A stretch of DNA of 64,000 nt from Pseudomonadota bacterium. Lineage in GTDB: Bacteria; Pseudomonadota; Alphaproteobacteria; Rhizobiales; Phreatobacteraceae. The notes under the pieces are model-generated. The model was given only the letters and a program-made list of their open reading frames with translations. It had not been told where the DNA came from and made no database searches. This document shows positions 17,554 through 26,211 of this stretch, in pieces; positions within the stretch are counted from its first letter, which is position 1; each line of letters starts with the position of its first letter. A program made the translations under genes and the position numbers. The DNA lies in the NCBI GenBank assembly GCA_020161695.1, contig JAIUOO010000009.1, positions 62,001-126,000 of the forward strand, read 5' to 3'.

Positions 17554-18695
17554 GCCCGCCCCCCGGCGACCGCGAGACGCTCGACCCAGAAGGCACAGCC
17601 GACCGCCGGCACCTTGAGGTCGAGGCCGAGCTTGGCGGTCATCATGTCGGTGAGCCTGTCGTAGCGGCCGCCGCCGACCAGCGGCTTGCCGGCGCGGCCG
17701 CTGCCGTCGTGAATCTCGAAGACGAGGCCGGTATAGTAGTCCACGTCGCGACCGAACCGCGTGGAGAACTTCGCCGCCGACAGGTCGACGCCGGCAGCCA
17801 CGAGCAATGCGTTGCGCTCGGCGAGACGATTGATGGCGGCCGTCATGTCGAGCCCCGCCCTGCTCGCGATCTCACGCAGCTGCGCCTCGGCGGAAACGGG
17901 GTCGGTGTCGAGGCCGAGGACCTGCTCGACCACCGCGACCTTGTCCGCCGCGAGCCCGCCGGAGCCGAGCGCCGCCTGTTCGAGGAAGCGCTCCGCGATG
18001 TCGGCGGCCGAACGCCCGCCGACCGTGGTGATGCCGGCGATCGACAGAAGGTCGGTGACGAGTTCGCGCGCGGCTTTCGGGTCCGAGCCCTCGAGCGCGG
18101 CCAGCAGGCCGGCATGAGTCGGCCCCTGCGCGGCAGGCTCGGCAAGACGCCTGAGGTCGTCGGCCAGCATGCCGGAGCGGCGGAAATCCTTGGCGAGGCG
18201 ACGCCGCCAGACGGCGGGCAGGCCCAGCGCGTTGATCAGGCTGAGGAAGATGCCGACATCGCCGAGGACGAGTTGCAGCGGCCCGTCCGTATAGACGCGC
18301 GCCGCCTTGAGGGCGATGGCGATGACCTCGGCGTCCGCCGCCTCGCGGTCGGTCCGGCCGAGCAGTTCGATGCCCGCCTGGTTGAACTCGCCGGCCATGC
18401 CGGCGCGGTGGCGGAAGACCGGGCCGAGATAGGAATAGGCGGCGGCCTCGCGCGCATTAGGCCCTTCGAGGTGGGCCTGCACGACGGGGATCGTGTAGTC
18501 GGGGCGCAGGCAGAGTTCCGCGCCGTCGGCATCGGTGGTGAGGTAGAGCCGGCGCGCCAGCGCCTCGCCGACGAGATCGCGGACAAGATCGGCCGGCATG
18601 AGCAGCGGCGGCTCGGCACGCACGAAACCGGCCTCCGCCAGCAGGGCTGCGAGGCTGATGTCGAGTGCGGAGAGGGATGTCGTCGCGGTGGGCAT
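17550..18695 (-). CDS. hisZ: ATP phosphoribosyltransferase regulatory subunit
   Basis: HisZ is a histidyl-tRNA synthetase-like protein without aminoacylation activity that forms a complex with HisG and confers histidine feedback control. The 381-residue product keeps class II synthetase features: [15 protein letters not shown], the motif-2 region [20 protein letters not shown] and the motif-3-like [14 protein letters not shown] chose ATG 18695 ([14 protein letters not shown]); an open frame runs 79 codons further upstream but that part is unrelated and crosses into the neighbouring LysR gene. It overlaps hisG as ATGA. Confidence 0.93.
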   Translation of the reverse strand: MPTATTSLSALDISLAALLAEAGFVRAEPPLLMPADLVRDLVGEALARRLYLTTDADGAELCLRPDYTIPVVQAHLEGPNAREAAAYSYLGPVFRHRAGMAGEFNQAGIELLGRTDREAADAEVIAIALKAARVYTDGPLQLVLGDVGIFLSLINALGLPAVWRRRLAKDFRRSGMLADDLRRLAEPAAQGPTHAGLLAALEGSDPKAARELVTDLLSIAGITTVGGRSAADIAERFLEQAALGSGGLAADKVAVVEQVLGLDTDPVSAEAQLREIASRAGLDMTAAINRLAERNALLVAAGVDLSAAKFSTRFGRDVDYYTGLVFEIHDGSGRAGKPLVGGGRYDRLTDMMTAKLGLDLKVPAVGCAFWVERLAVAGGRA

Positions 18696-18789
18696 TTCCG
18701 GCGGCTTCCAGCGAGTATTTCTTTCGCTTGTGTAGCGCGCGGGCCGAGAATGGTTCGCGCAACGGGATTTCGGCATTGCTGTAGCGGGG

Positions 18790-19701
18790 TCAGGCGGGAA
18801 GGTCGAGCCCCTCGTCCCAATAGGGCACCGGGCCGTAGAGGGTCGCGAGCCAGTCGACGAAGACGCGCACCTTCTGCGGCAGGAAGCGGCGGGTGGGATA
18901 GACGGCATGGACGCCGACGCGGCGTGAGGCACGCCATTTCGGCAGGACCGCCGTCAGCCGGCCGTCGCTCAGTTCCGGCCCGACGTCCCAGGTCGAGCGG
19001 AGCGCGATGCCGATGCCGGCGAGCACCGCCTCGCGCACGACCTCCGAGGAATTGGTGCGCAAGGGTCCGTGCAGCCTGACGATCTGCGGCCCGTCCGGGC
19101 CTTCGAGACGCCAGGTGTCGGAATTGTGCGAGAGCAGCGCATGGGAGGAGAGGTCCGCCAGCGACTGCGGCGTGCCGCGCGCCTTGAGATAGCCGGGGGT
19201 CGCGACCAGCAGGCGGTGATTGGGCGCGAGCCGCCGGGCGACGAAGGAGGAATCGTCGAGTTCGCCGATGCGGACGGCCACGTCATAGCCCTCGCCGACG
19301 ATGTCGACGAAGCTGTCGGAGAGCTCCAGATGGACGATCAGGTCGGGATTGGCGTTGAGGAACGTGCGCAGATGCGGCGCGATGTGCAGGCGGCCGAAGG
19401 AGGTGGGCGCCGAGACGCGCAGCATGCCGCGCGCGAGGTTCGAGCGCCGCGTGACGAAGGCCTCGGCCTCATCGATGGAGGCGAGGATCGCCGCGACGCG
19501 CTCGTAATAGCCCTGCCCGGCCTCGGTCAGCGACAGCTGGCGCGTGGTGCGCTGAAGCAGCCGCGTGCCGAGCCGTTCCTCCAGCCGCTTGATGCGCTTG
19601 GAGATGACCGCCGGAGACAAGCCAAGCTCGCGGCCGGCGGCCGACATGCTGCCCGCGGTGACGACGCGCGCGAACACGTCGAGGTCGGCGAAAGGCGTCA
19701 C
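18790..19701 (-). CDS. LysR-family regulator, probably of the glycolate oxidase operon
   Basis: The 303-residue LysR protein has the N-terminal helix-turn-helix (SMSAAGRELGLSPAVISKRIK, recognition region about residues 18-38) and a periplasmic-binding-protein-like effector domain. It starts with GTG at 19701 (MTPFADLDVF). It is divergent from glcD with a 129-base gap, the classic layout for a LysR protein controlling its neighbour. A dyad TTTCC-N5-GGAAA in that gap is a candidate binding site. The likely inducer, glycolate or another 2-hydroxy acid, is inferred only from the target genes. The C-terminus, GPVPYWDEGLDLPA, is typical of the CrgA/DmlR-like subgroup. Confidence 0.88.
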   Translation of the reverse strand: MTPFADLDVFARVVTAGSMSAAGRELGLSPAVISKRIKRLEERLGTRLLQRTTRQLSLTEAGQGYYERVAAILASIDEAEAFVTRRSNLARGMLRVSAPTSFGRLHIAPHLRTFLNANPDLIVHLELSDSFVDIVGEGYDVAVRIGELDDSSFVARRLAPNHRLLVATPGYLKARGTPQSLADLSSHALLSHNSDTWRLEGPDGPQIVRLHGPLRTNSSEVVREAVLAGIGIALRSTWDVGPELSDGRLTAVLPKWRASRRVGVHAVYPTRRFLPQKVRVFVDWLATLYGPVPYWDEGLDLPA

Positions 19702-19717
19702 GGCAGGCCCCGCATCT

Positions 19718-19732
19718 TTTCCCCAGTGGAAA
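19718..19732. promoter_or_regulatory. Candidate LysR operator (TTTCC-N5-GGAAA)
   Basis: TTTCC at 19718-19722 and GGAAA at 19728-19732 form a 15-base dyad that contains a T-N11-A core, in the gap between the divergent LysR gene and glcD and about 50 bases upstream of a TATAAT. Position and form fit a LysR recognition site, but no repeat copies are available to support it. Confidence 0.35.
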
Positions 19733-19777
19733 CAATCTTGCCGCTGCTTGCGCCATTTCGCCAGACCCGGCCCGCGC

Positions 19778-19783
19778 TATAAT
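19778..19783 (+). promoter_or_regulatory. Candidate -10 box (TATAAT) of the glcDEF promoter
   Basis: A perfect TATAAT lies 47 bases before the glcD ATG in otherwise GC-rich sequence. No good -35 box is found at 16-18 bases upstream (ATTTCG at 17), which is common for promoters that need an activator such as the divergent LysR protein. Confidence 0.4.
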
Positions 19784-19830
19784 CATTCCAGACGCCGCCC
19801 TCGTGGAGCGGCGGCAAGGGGCGCAGCGCC

Positions 19831-21267
19831 ATGACCATCGCCTTTCCGGAACCGCGCGCCGAGGTGCTCGCCAAGCGCGACAGGGTGATCGCCGCGCTTC
19901 AGGCGATCGTGCCCGGCGAGGGCGTCATTACCGAAGAGAACGAGCGCCGCGCCTTCGAGACCGACGCGCTGACCTCCTATCGGCGCGTGCCGATGGTGGT
20001 GGTGCTGCCGGAGACGACCGAGCAGGTCGCCGCTATCATGGCCTTCTGCCATGCCGAGGGCGTGCCGGTGGTGGCGCGCGGGGCCGGCACCTCGCTCTGC
20101 GGCGGCTCGATCCCTCAAGAAGATGCGGTCGTTCTCGGCGTCGCCAAGATGAACCGCGTGCTCGACACCAATTTCGCCGACCGGACCATGCGGGTGCAGG
20201 CGGGTATCACCAATCTCGCCATATCAGGCGAGGTGGCCCATGCCGGATTCTTCTACGCGCCGGACCCCTCAAGCCAGCTCGCCTGCACCATTGCCGGCAA
20301 TGTCGCGATGAACTCCGGCGGCGCGCACTGCCTGAAATACGGGGTGACGGCCAACAACATCCTCGGCCTGACGCTGGTGACGGTGGAAGGCGAGGTCGTT
20401 GAGATCGGCGGCGCTGCCCTCGACTCCCCCGGCTACGACCTGATCGGCCTGTTCGTGGGGTCGGAGGGCCAGCTTGGCGTCGTCACCGAAGTGACCGTGC
20501 GCATCCTGCGCTCGGCGGAAGGCGCGCGGCCCGTGCTGTTCGGCTTCAACGAGATCGCGGCGGCGGGCCGGACGGTGGCGGATATCATCGGTGCGGGCAT
20601 CATCCCGGTCGCCATCGAATATATGGACCGCGAGGCCATCCACATCTGCGAGGCCTTCGCCAAGGCCGGCTATCCGCTCGATGTCGAGGCCATGTTGATC
20701 ATCGAGGTCGAAGGTTCGGATGCCGAGATGGACGCGACGCTGGCGCGCATCGTCGAGATCGCCAGGCGGCACGGCGTCTCGGTGATCAAGGAATCGAAGT
20801 CGGCGATGGAGACGGCCGCCATCTGGAAGGGCCGAAAGTCCGCCTTCGGCGCGACCGGTCGCGTCGCCGACTATATCTGCATGGACGGCACGATCCCGAC
20901 CGGCCGCCTGCCCGAGGTGCTGGAGGGCATCGACCGGATCGTGAAAGGCTACGGTCTGCGCGTCGCCAATGTCTTCCATGCCGGCGATGGCAACCTGCAC
21001 CCCCTCGTCATGTTCAACGTCAACGACCCCGCCGAGCAGGTGAAGGCCGAGCATGCCGGCGAGGACATCCTGCGGCTGTGCGTGGAGGTCGGCGGGTGCC
21101 TGACCGGCGAGCACGGCGTCGGCATCGAGAAGCGCGACCTGATGCGCGAGCAGTTCACGGAAGTCGATCTCCTGCAGCAGACGCGGATCAAGACGGCGCT
21201 CGACCCGAAATGGATATTGAATCCCGCGAAGGTGTTTCCGCTGGATGCGCCGAGGGACGCGGCATGA
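19831..21267 (+). CDS. glcD: Glycolate oxidase, FAD-linked subunit
   Basis: GlcD is the catalytic flavoprotein of glycolate dehydrogenase/oxidase, converting glycolate to glyoxylate with electrons passed to the GlcF iron-sulfur subunit. The 478-residue product has an FAD-binding type 4 domain (VVARGAGTSLCGG near residue 80, DPSSQLACTIAGNVAMNSGG near 150) and a C-terminal FAD-linked oxidase domain with NVFHAGDGNLHPLVMFNV and CLTGEHGVGIEKRD, which hold the substrate-binding His residues. It is the first gene of a three-gene operon and overlaps glcE by four bases. D-lactate dehydrogenases are relatives, but the DEF gene set favours glycolate. Confidence 0.95.
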   Translation: MTIAFPEPRAEVLAKRDRVIAALQAIVPGEGVITEENERRAFETDALTSYRRVPMVVVLPETTEQVAAIMAFCHAEGVPVVARGAGTSLCGGSIPQEDAVVLGVAKMNRVLDTNFADRTMRVQAGITNLAISGEVAHAGFFYAPDPSSQLACTIAGNVAMNSGGAHCLKYGVTANNILGLTLVTVEGEVVEIGGAALDSPGYDLIGLFVGSEGQLGVVTEVTVRILRSAEGARPVLFGFNEIAAAGRTVADIIGAGIIPVAIEYMDREAIHICEAFAKAGYPLDVEAMLIIEVEGSDAEMDATLARIVEIARRHGVSVIKESKSAMETAAIWKGRKSAFGATGRVADYICMDGTIPTGRLPEVLEGIDRIVKGYGLRVANVFHAGDGNLHPLVMFNVNDPAEQVKAEHAGEDILRLCVEVGGCLTGEHGVGIEKRDLMREQFTEVDLLQQTRIKTALDPKWILNPAKVFPLDAPRDAA

Positions 21268-22442
21268 CCGTGCATATGCCTGGCTCGGCGGACGAACTGA
21301 CACGCATCATCGCGGACGCGCGTGCTGCACGCACTCCACTGTCAGTCGCGGGCGGGAAGACCCGCGCCGGCCTCGGCCGACCAGTGCAGGCGGCTGCCGA
21401 AATCTCCACACGGAACCTGAACGGCATCACGCTCTACGAGCCCGCTGAACTGGTGATCGCCGCAAAGGCGGGAACGCCGCTGCGCGAGGTCATCCGGACG
21501 CTGGAAGCACGCGGGCAGCGCCTGCCCTTCGAGCCGATGGACCACCGCAGGCTCTATGGGACGACGGGCGAGCCGACGGTCGGCGGCGTCGCGGCCGGCA
21601 ACGTCTCGGGGCCGGCGCGGATCAATCTCGGCGCGGCGCGCGATGCCATGATCGGGCTGAAGTTCGTCAACGGCCGCGGCGAGGACATCAAGTCCGGCGG
21701 GAGGGTGATGAAGAACGTCACCGGCCTCGATCTCGTGAAGGCGCTGGCCGGATCGCACGGCACGCTCGCCGTGTTCCACGAGGTCTGTTTCAAGGTGCTG
21801 CCGAAGCCTGAAGCCGAGCGCACGCTGGTGCTGACGGAGCTCGACGATATCCGCGCGATCGAGGCGCTCTCCGCCGCTCTCGGCTCGCCGTTCGAGCCGA
21901 CCGGCGCTGCGCATCTGCCGGCGGAGGGCATGAGCCAGGCGCGCACGCTGATCCGCATCGAGGGCGTGCCATCGTCGCTCGACTACCGGGCGGGGCAACT
22001 GGCGAGGCTCCTGAAGACCTACGGCGCGCTCGATGCGCTGGCCGGGGCGGAGGCCGCGACCCTCTGGGCCGACATCCGCGATGCCGCCTCCTTCGCCGGC
22101 GTGCCGAACCCGGTCTGGCGCGTTTCGGTCGCGCCGTCGAAGGGAGCCGCGGTCGGCGCGGCCCTCAAGGCGCGCGGCGCGCGGGTCTTCTACGACTGGG
22201 GCGGCGGGCTCGTCTGGGCGATGCTTGGTGCGGGCGACGATCCGCAATCGGCCTTCGTCCATGCCGAAGCCGCCCGCCATGGCGGCTATGCGACGCTCAT
22301 CCGCGCCAGCGAGCCGGCGCGGCTTGCGGCGGATGTCTTCGCGCCACCGGCTGCGCCCCTGATGGCGATCCAGCGGCGGATGAAATCGAGCTTCGATCCG
22401 GACGGGATCCTCAATCCCGGCCGCATGTATGCGGGCCTCTGA
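21264..22442 (+). CDS. glcE: Glycolate oxidase, FAD-binding subunit
   Basis: This second flavin-binding subunit of glycolate oxidase has 392 residues. The FAD_binding_4 fold is shown by TPLSVAGGKTRAGLGRPV near the N-terminus, PTVGGVAAGNVSGPARIN and GGRVMKNVTGLDLVKALAGS. It lacks the large C-terminal FAD-oxidase domain of GlcD, as usual for GlcE. I chose the start at 21264, where ATG overlaps the glcD stop as ATGA; an open frame before it only overlaps glcD. glcF begins four bases after its stop. Confidence 0.94.
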   Translation: MTVHMPGSADELTRIIADARAARTPLSVAGGKTRAGLGRPVQAAAEISTRNLNGITLYEPAELVIAAKAGTPLREVIRTLEARGQRLPFEPMDHRRLYGTTGEPTVGGVAAGNVSGPARINLGAARDAMIGLKFVNGRGEDIKSGGRVMKNVTGLDLVKALAGSHGTLAVFHEVCFKVLPKPEAERTLVLTELDDIRAIEALSAALGSPFEPTGAAHLPAEGMSQARTLIRIEGVPSSLDYRAGQLARLLKTYGALDALAGAEAATLWADIRDAASFAGVPNPVWRVSVAPSKGAAVGAALKARGARVFYDWGGGLVWAMLGAGDDPQSAFVHAEAARHGGYATLIRASEPARLAADVFAPPAAPLMAIQRRMKSSFDPDGILNPGRMYAGL

Positions 22443-22445
22443 ACC

Positions 22446-23876
22446 ATGCAGACGAACTTCACGCCCGAGCAGCTCGCAGACCCGGCCATGGCGGCGTCGG
22501 AGAAGATCCTGCGGACCTGCGTCCATTGCGGCTTCTGCACCGCGACGTGCCCGACCTACCAGCTGCTCGGCGACGAGCTCGATTCCCCGCGCGGGCGCAT
22601 CTACCTGATGAAGGAGATGTTCGAGACCGGAAAGCCAGCGACTTCAGAGGTGGTGAAGCACGTCGACCGCTGCCTCTCCTGCCTCTCCTGCATGACGACC
22701 TGCCCGTCGGGCGTGCACTACATGCACCTCGTCGATCACGCGCGGGCGCATATCGAGGCGACCTATCGCCGGCCGTGGCAGGACCGGCTGGTGCGCGCGG
22801 TGCTCGCCCGCATCCTGCCCTATCCGAACCGGTTCCGGCTGGCGCTGGCCGGCGGCTTCCTCGCCAAGAAGGCGCTGTCGGTCGTTTCCGTCCTTCGCTG
22901 GAGGGGGCGTGCGGCGGTGGCGGTCGGCCGCAAGGCCATGGGCCCGGTTTCCGAGCGGGTCGGCATCCTGAAGCGCACCCGCGCCATGATCGATCTGTCG
23001 CCTGACCGGCTGCCGGCCCGCTCGCATCTCGACCGCGGCGGCGCGCATCCGGCGGCGGGCGAGAGGCGCGGGCGCGTCGCGCTGCTTCAGGGCTGCGCGC
23101 AGTCGGTGCTCCAGCCCTCGATCAACGAGGCGACCGTGCGGCTGCTGACCCGGCGCGGCGTCGAGGTGGTGTTCGCCAAGGGCGAAGGCTGCTGTGGCGC
23201 GCTGGTCCATCATATGGGCCGCGAGCACGAGAGCCACGCGCAGGCCAAGCGCACCATCGATGCCTGGATCGCCGAGATGGACGGCAAGGGCCTCGACGCC
23301 ATCGTCATCACGGCCTCCGGCTGCGGCACGACGATCAAGGATTACGGCTTCATGTTCCGCGACGATGCCGCCTATGCGGAGAGGGCGGCGCGCGTCTCGG
23401 CCATCGCGAAGGACATCACGGAATTCCTGACCGAACTCGGCCCCGCCGCCCCGCCGCGCGAGACCGGACTGACGGTCGCCTATCATTCGGCCTGCTCGAT
23501 GCAGCACGGACAGGGGATCAAGGACGGTCCGAAGAACCTGCTCAAGTCCGCCGGCTTCGCCGTGAAGGAGCCGCCGGAGGGGCACCTCTGCTGCGGTTCG
23601 GCCGGCGTCTACAACATCATGCAGCCGGAGATCGCGACGGCGCTGCGCGACCGGAAGATCGCCAATATCGACAAGACCCGACCCGACCTGATCGCCGCCG
23701 GCAATATCGGCTGCATCACGCAGATCGCGAACGGCTACGCGGAACGGGACCGGCCGATTCCCATCGTCCACACGGTCGAACTGCTCGACTGGGTGTCCGG
23801 CGGGCCGATGCCCGAGGCGCTGGCGCGGGCGGGGTTCAGCGAACTGCCGGCGGCGACGCTTCAGGCGGCCGAATAG
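22446..23876 (+). CDS. glcF: Glycolate oxidase, iron-sulfur subunit
   Basis: This 476-residue electron-transfer subunit has two ferredoxin-like [4Fe-4S] motifs, Cys25-28-31-35 (CVHCGFCTATCPTY) and Cys76-79-82-86 (CLSCLSCMTTCPSGV), followed by two CCG domains that include GEGCCGALVHHMG and HLCCGSAGVYNIM. It passes electrons from GlcD/GlcE to the respiratory chain at the membrane. Its TAG stop at 23876 directly abuts the stop codon of the convergent ohrR gene with no intergenic base, so any terminator must lie inside the opposing coding sequence. Confidence 0.95.
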   Translation: MQTNFTPEQLADPAMAASEKILRTCVHCGFCTATCPTYQLLGDELDSPRGRIYLMKEMFETGKPATSEVVKHVDRCLSCLSCMTTCPSGVHYMHLVDHARAHIEATYRRPWQDRLVRAVLARILPYPNRFRLALAGGFLAKKALSVVSVLRWRGRAAVAVGRKAMGPVSERVGILKRTRAMIDLSPDRLPARSHLDRGGAHPAAGERRGRVALLQGCAQSVLQPSINEATVRLLTRRGVEVVFAKGEGCCGALVHHMGREHESHAQAKRTIDAWIAEMDGKGLDAIVITASGCGTTIKDYGFMFRDDAAYAERAARVSAIAKDITEFLTELGPAAPPRETGLTVAYHSACSMQHGQGIKDGPKNLLKSAGFAVKEPPEGHLCCGSAGVYNIMQPEIATALRDRKIANIDKTRPDLIAAGNIGCITQIANGYAERDRPIPIVHTVELLDWVSGGPMPEALARAGFSELPAATLQAAE

Positions 23877-24341
23877 CTAGGCCGCCTTCTCCTGCGCATC
23901 GGAGAAGGCCTCCAGTGCATCACGCAGTGCGACGATCTGCTCGCGCAGCGCCGCGATCTCCGGCATCGAACGACCCATGGCGCAGCCGATGGCGAAAGGC
24001 ACGCCTTCCGCCTTCTCACGCAACGCCCTCCCCGCATCGGTGAGCCCGACGCGTACCGAGCGCTCGTCCCTCATGTCGCGGGAACGGGCCAGCAGGCCGG
24101 CGGCCTCGAGGCGCTTCAGCAGCGGGGTGAGCGTGCCGGAATCGAGGCCGAGCCTCGCGCCGATCGCCTTGACCGGCAGACCGTCCTGTTCCCACAGGAC
24201 CATCATGGTCAGATATTGCGGATAGGTCAGGCCGAGCCTCTCCAGATGCGGCTTGTAGGCGCGGTTGAACGCGTGGCCCGCCGAATAGACCGCGAAGCAC
24301 AGATGGTCCGAGAGTTTCAGCTCGCCCCTCTTTCCCGCCAT
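23877..24341 (-). CDS. ohrR: Organic hydroperoxide-sensing repressor OhrR (MarR family, 2-Cys type)
   Basis: OhrR represses ohr until an organic hydroperoxide oxidises its reactive cysteine. The 154-residue product has that cysteine at position 15 (LSDHLCFAVYS), the motif AYKPHLERLGLTYPQYL, and a MarR winged helix (LGLDSGTLTPLLKRLEAAGL). A second cysteine at 120 (FAIGCAMGR) is 105 residues further on, the same spacing as the Cys22/Cys127 pair of the Xanthomonas 2-Cys OhrR, so oxidation probably forms an intersubunit disulfide. The ATG at 24341 has GGAGG before it and gives Cys15; the longer frame begins with TTG and is less likely. Divergent from ohr. Confidence 0.93.
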   Translation of the reverse strand: MAGKRGELKLSDHLCFAVYSAGHAFNRAYKPHLERLGLTYPQYLTMMVLWEQDGLPVKAIGARLGLDSGTLTPLLKRLEAAGLLARSRDMRDERSVRVGLTDAGRALREKAEGVPFAIGCAMGRSMPEIAALREQIVALRDALEAFSDAQEKAA

Positions 24342-24416
24342 GACAGCCTCCAGTTCCACGCCTTCCGGCTCGCCATTCAATTGCGCGAAATCGATCTCTG
24401 CGCCAGTCGTCGATTA

Positions 24417-24434
24417 TACATTGCACACAATATA
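24417..24434. promoter_or_regulatory. Candidate OhrR operator (TAcATTG-N4-CAATaTA)
   Basis: An AT-rich dyad, ATTG at 24420-24423 and CAAT at 24428-24431 with matching TA on both flanks, lies between the divergent ohrR and ohr starts. Its AT content stands out from the flanking DNA. Position and form are those expected of the site through which OhrR represses both genes. Confidence 0.6.
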
Positions 24435-24499
24435 ATTTTGCGCTATTTAAATCACACGGCGCGGCTGCGCGCCCCTGAAACCGTCGCGGGAGACGCATC

Positions 24500-24922
24500 A
24501 TGAAGGTCCTCTACACCACCAAGGGTTCGGCCACCGGCGGCCGCACGGGTTCGGCCGGCAGCGAGGACGGCCGGCTGAAGGTGGCGCTGGATACGCCGAA
24601 GGAACTCGGCGGCAATGGCGGCGAGGGCACCAATCCGGAGCAGCTCTTCGCGGCCGGCTATTCCGCCTGTTTCCTCGGCGCGCTGAAGTTCGTCGCCGGC
24701 AAGGCCAAGGTGCAGCTGTCGCCCGAGACGACGATCACCGCGACGGTCGGCATCGGCCCGCGCGACGACGGCCGTGGCTTCGGCCTCGACGTGGCGCTGC
24801 AGGTTGCCGTTCCCGGTGTCGACAAGACCGTGGCCGAGCAGCTGGTCGAGCAGGCTCACCTGGTCTGCCCCTATTCCAACGCGACGCGCGGCAATCTCGA
24901 CGTGCGGCTGTCAGTGGCCTGA
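24500..24922 (+). CDS. ohr: Organic hydroperoxide reductase
   Basis: Ohr is a thiol peroxidase of the OsmC superfamily that reduces organic hydroperoxides with lipoylated proteins as the usual electron source. The 140-residue product has the two catalytic cysteines, Cys57 in GYSACFLGAL and Cys123 in HLVCPYSNATRGN, plus the conserved Arg15 (TGGRTG) and Glu48 (NPEQLF) that position the peroxide. It is divergent from its repressor ohrR, and a candidate operator lies about 70 bases upstream. Downstream is palindromic repeat copy 3 and a convergent glycosyltransferase gene. Confidence 0.95.
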   Translation: MKVLYTTKGSATGGRTGSAGSEDGRLKVALDTPKELGGNGGEGTNPEQLFAAGYSACFLGALKFVAGKAKVQLSPETTITATVGIGPRDDGRGFGLDVALQVAVPGVDKTVAEQLVEQAHLVCPYSNATRGNLDVRLSVA

Positions 24923-24944
24923 TCACTATCTGAAAGCTACCCGT

Positions 24945-25034
24945 CGTCATGGCCGGGCTTGTCCCGGCCATCCACGTCTTGAGCACGACAGCCAAAGGAA
25001 GCCGTGGATGCCCGGGACAAGGCCGGGCATGACG
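24945..25034 (+). repeat. REP-like palindromic repeat, copy 3 (convergent junction)
   Basis: This 90-base element comprises CATGGCCGGGCTTGTCCCGG then CCATCCACGTCTTGAGCACG, a short spacer, and GTGGATGCCCGGGACAAGGC then CGGGCATGACG. It is in the same orientation as copy 1 and inverted relative to copy 2. It sits between the convergent ohr and glycosyltransferase genes; both halves can form strong GC hairpins. Confidence 0.82.
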
Positions 25035-25051
25035 TTGTCGTGCTCGGGCGC

Positions 25052-26002
25052 TCAGACCGGCTCGCCGATATCGTACTGGCTGAGGAAGTCCGCCACATCG
25101 GCATCGGTCACCTCGCCTGCCGCGATGGCGAGAGCGCGATTGCCGATCAGCGCCCATTTGTCGAAGGGTATGGCGCGCATGACCCGTGCGCGCAGTACCG
25201 GCATCGTCGCCCGCAGGCCCGAAACGCTGATGACATCGCGCTCGCGGTGGAAGTCGCGCTCCTTGCGGGCAAAGCGCCGGTTGGTGCCGGTCTCGATCTC
25301 GTAATTGGCGAAGCCGAGCCCCGTCTTGAGATATTTCATGTGCCAATAGGCGAAGCCGGCAAAGACACGCCGGAAATGGTACTTGCGGAAATCCTCGAAG
25401 CGCCGGTCGTGGACGAAGTAGGCGTCCGGCGTCATCGAGAAGAAGCCGATATCGCCATTGCCCGAGAAGGGCGTGCCGGCATGGACCCCGATGCGGCCAT
25501 CCTCGCCGGCGGCGAGATTGAGGCCCGAGAAGCAGTTCATGCGGCCGGGCGCGAGACCGTCGCGCCGAAGCTGCTCGATCATGGGCCGGAGCAGCCGGTC
25601 GAAGGCGATGTGGTCGTCGTCGAGTTTCACGACGATCTGCCGCGTGGTCTGCGCCAGCGCGAAGTTCGAGTAATTGACGACGCTGGCGGGCGAGGCGCCG
25701 GGCTCGGCCGCATGTTCGGCGGAACCGGGAGGATGGACCCGCGGCAGGTAGTGGAAGAGCTTCAGCTTGTCGGGCCCGATCTCGTCCTGGAGGCCCGCAA
25801 GGATCGCCTCGGTATCGTCGGTGCACTGGTTATAGACCGCGACGATCTCGTCGACATAGGGCGCATGGCTGCGGATGGTCGGCGCGATGAAATCCGCGCC
25901 GTTCTTCGTGCGCACGAAGGCGGATATGCCCGGCCGGCGCGCGGCGACCTTCAGGTCCCCGGGCACGAAGGAATAGGTCTCTACGGAGGTGATCTGCGCC
26001 AT
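25052..26002 (-). CDS. Glycosyltransferase family 2-like protein
   Basis: The 316-residue protein looks like a GT-A fold glycosyltransferase: ISAFVRTKNGADFIAPTIRS at the nucleotide-sugar-binding N-terminus, VDEIVAVYNQCTDDTEAIL, and a DXD-type metal site in QIVVKLDDDHIAFD. No membrane segment is evident, so it should be cytoplasmic. Donor and acceptor are unknown, and no other polysaccharide gene is nearby. It is a single gene, convergent with ohr and divergent from the malate synthase gene. Confidence 0.78.
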   Translation of the reverse strand: MAQITSVETYSFVPGDLKVAARRPGISAFVRTKNGADFIAPTIRSHAPYVDEIVAVYNQCTDDTEAILAGLQDEIGPDKLKLFHYLPRVHPPGSAEHAAEPGASPASVVNYSNFALAQTTRQIVVKLDDDHIAFDRLLRPMIEQLRRDGLAPGRMNCFSGLNLAAGEDGRIGVHAGTPFSGNGDIGFFSMTPDAYFVHDRRFEDFRKYHFRRVFAGFAYWHMKYLKTGLGFANYEIETGTNRRFARKERDFHRERDVISVSGLRATMPVLRARVMRAIPFDKWALIGNRALAIAAGEVTDADVADFLSQYDIGEPV

Positions 26003-26211
26003 GGCGTCTGGAGAAGTTCGGACCTTCGCGGAAAAACGGCGGAGCCGTGCGCCTTTAGACGCCCGGGGCGCGAAAAGCCAGCCCGCTGGATCTTTTCACT
26101 CATGGAGAAAGTGATCGTCACCTTCGTCCATTCTGGCAAAGGCGGGCTTGACGTATGGTTCTGCACAGAGCGGGCGAAAAGGCCCCATCCGCCAGCGAGG
26201 AGACTTCACCG

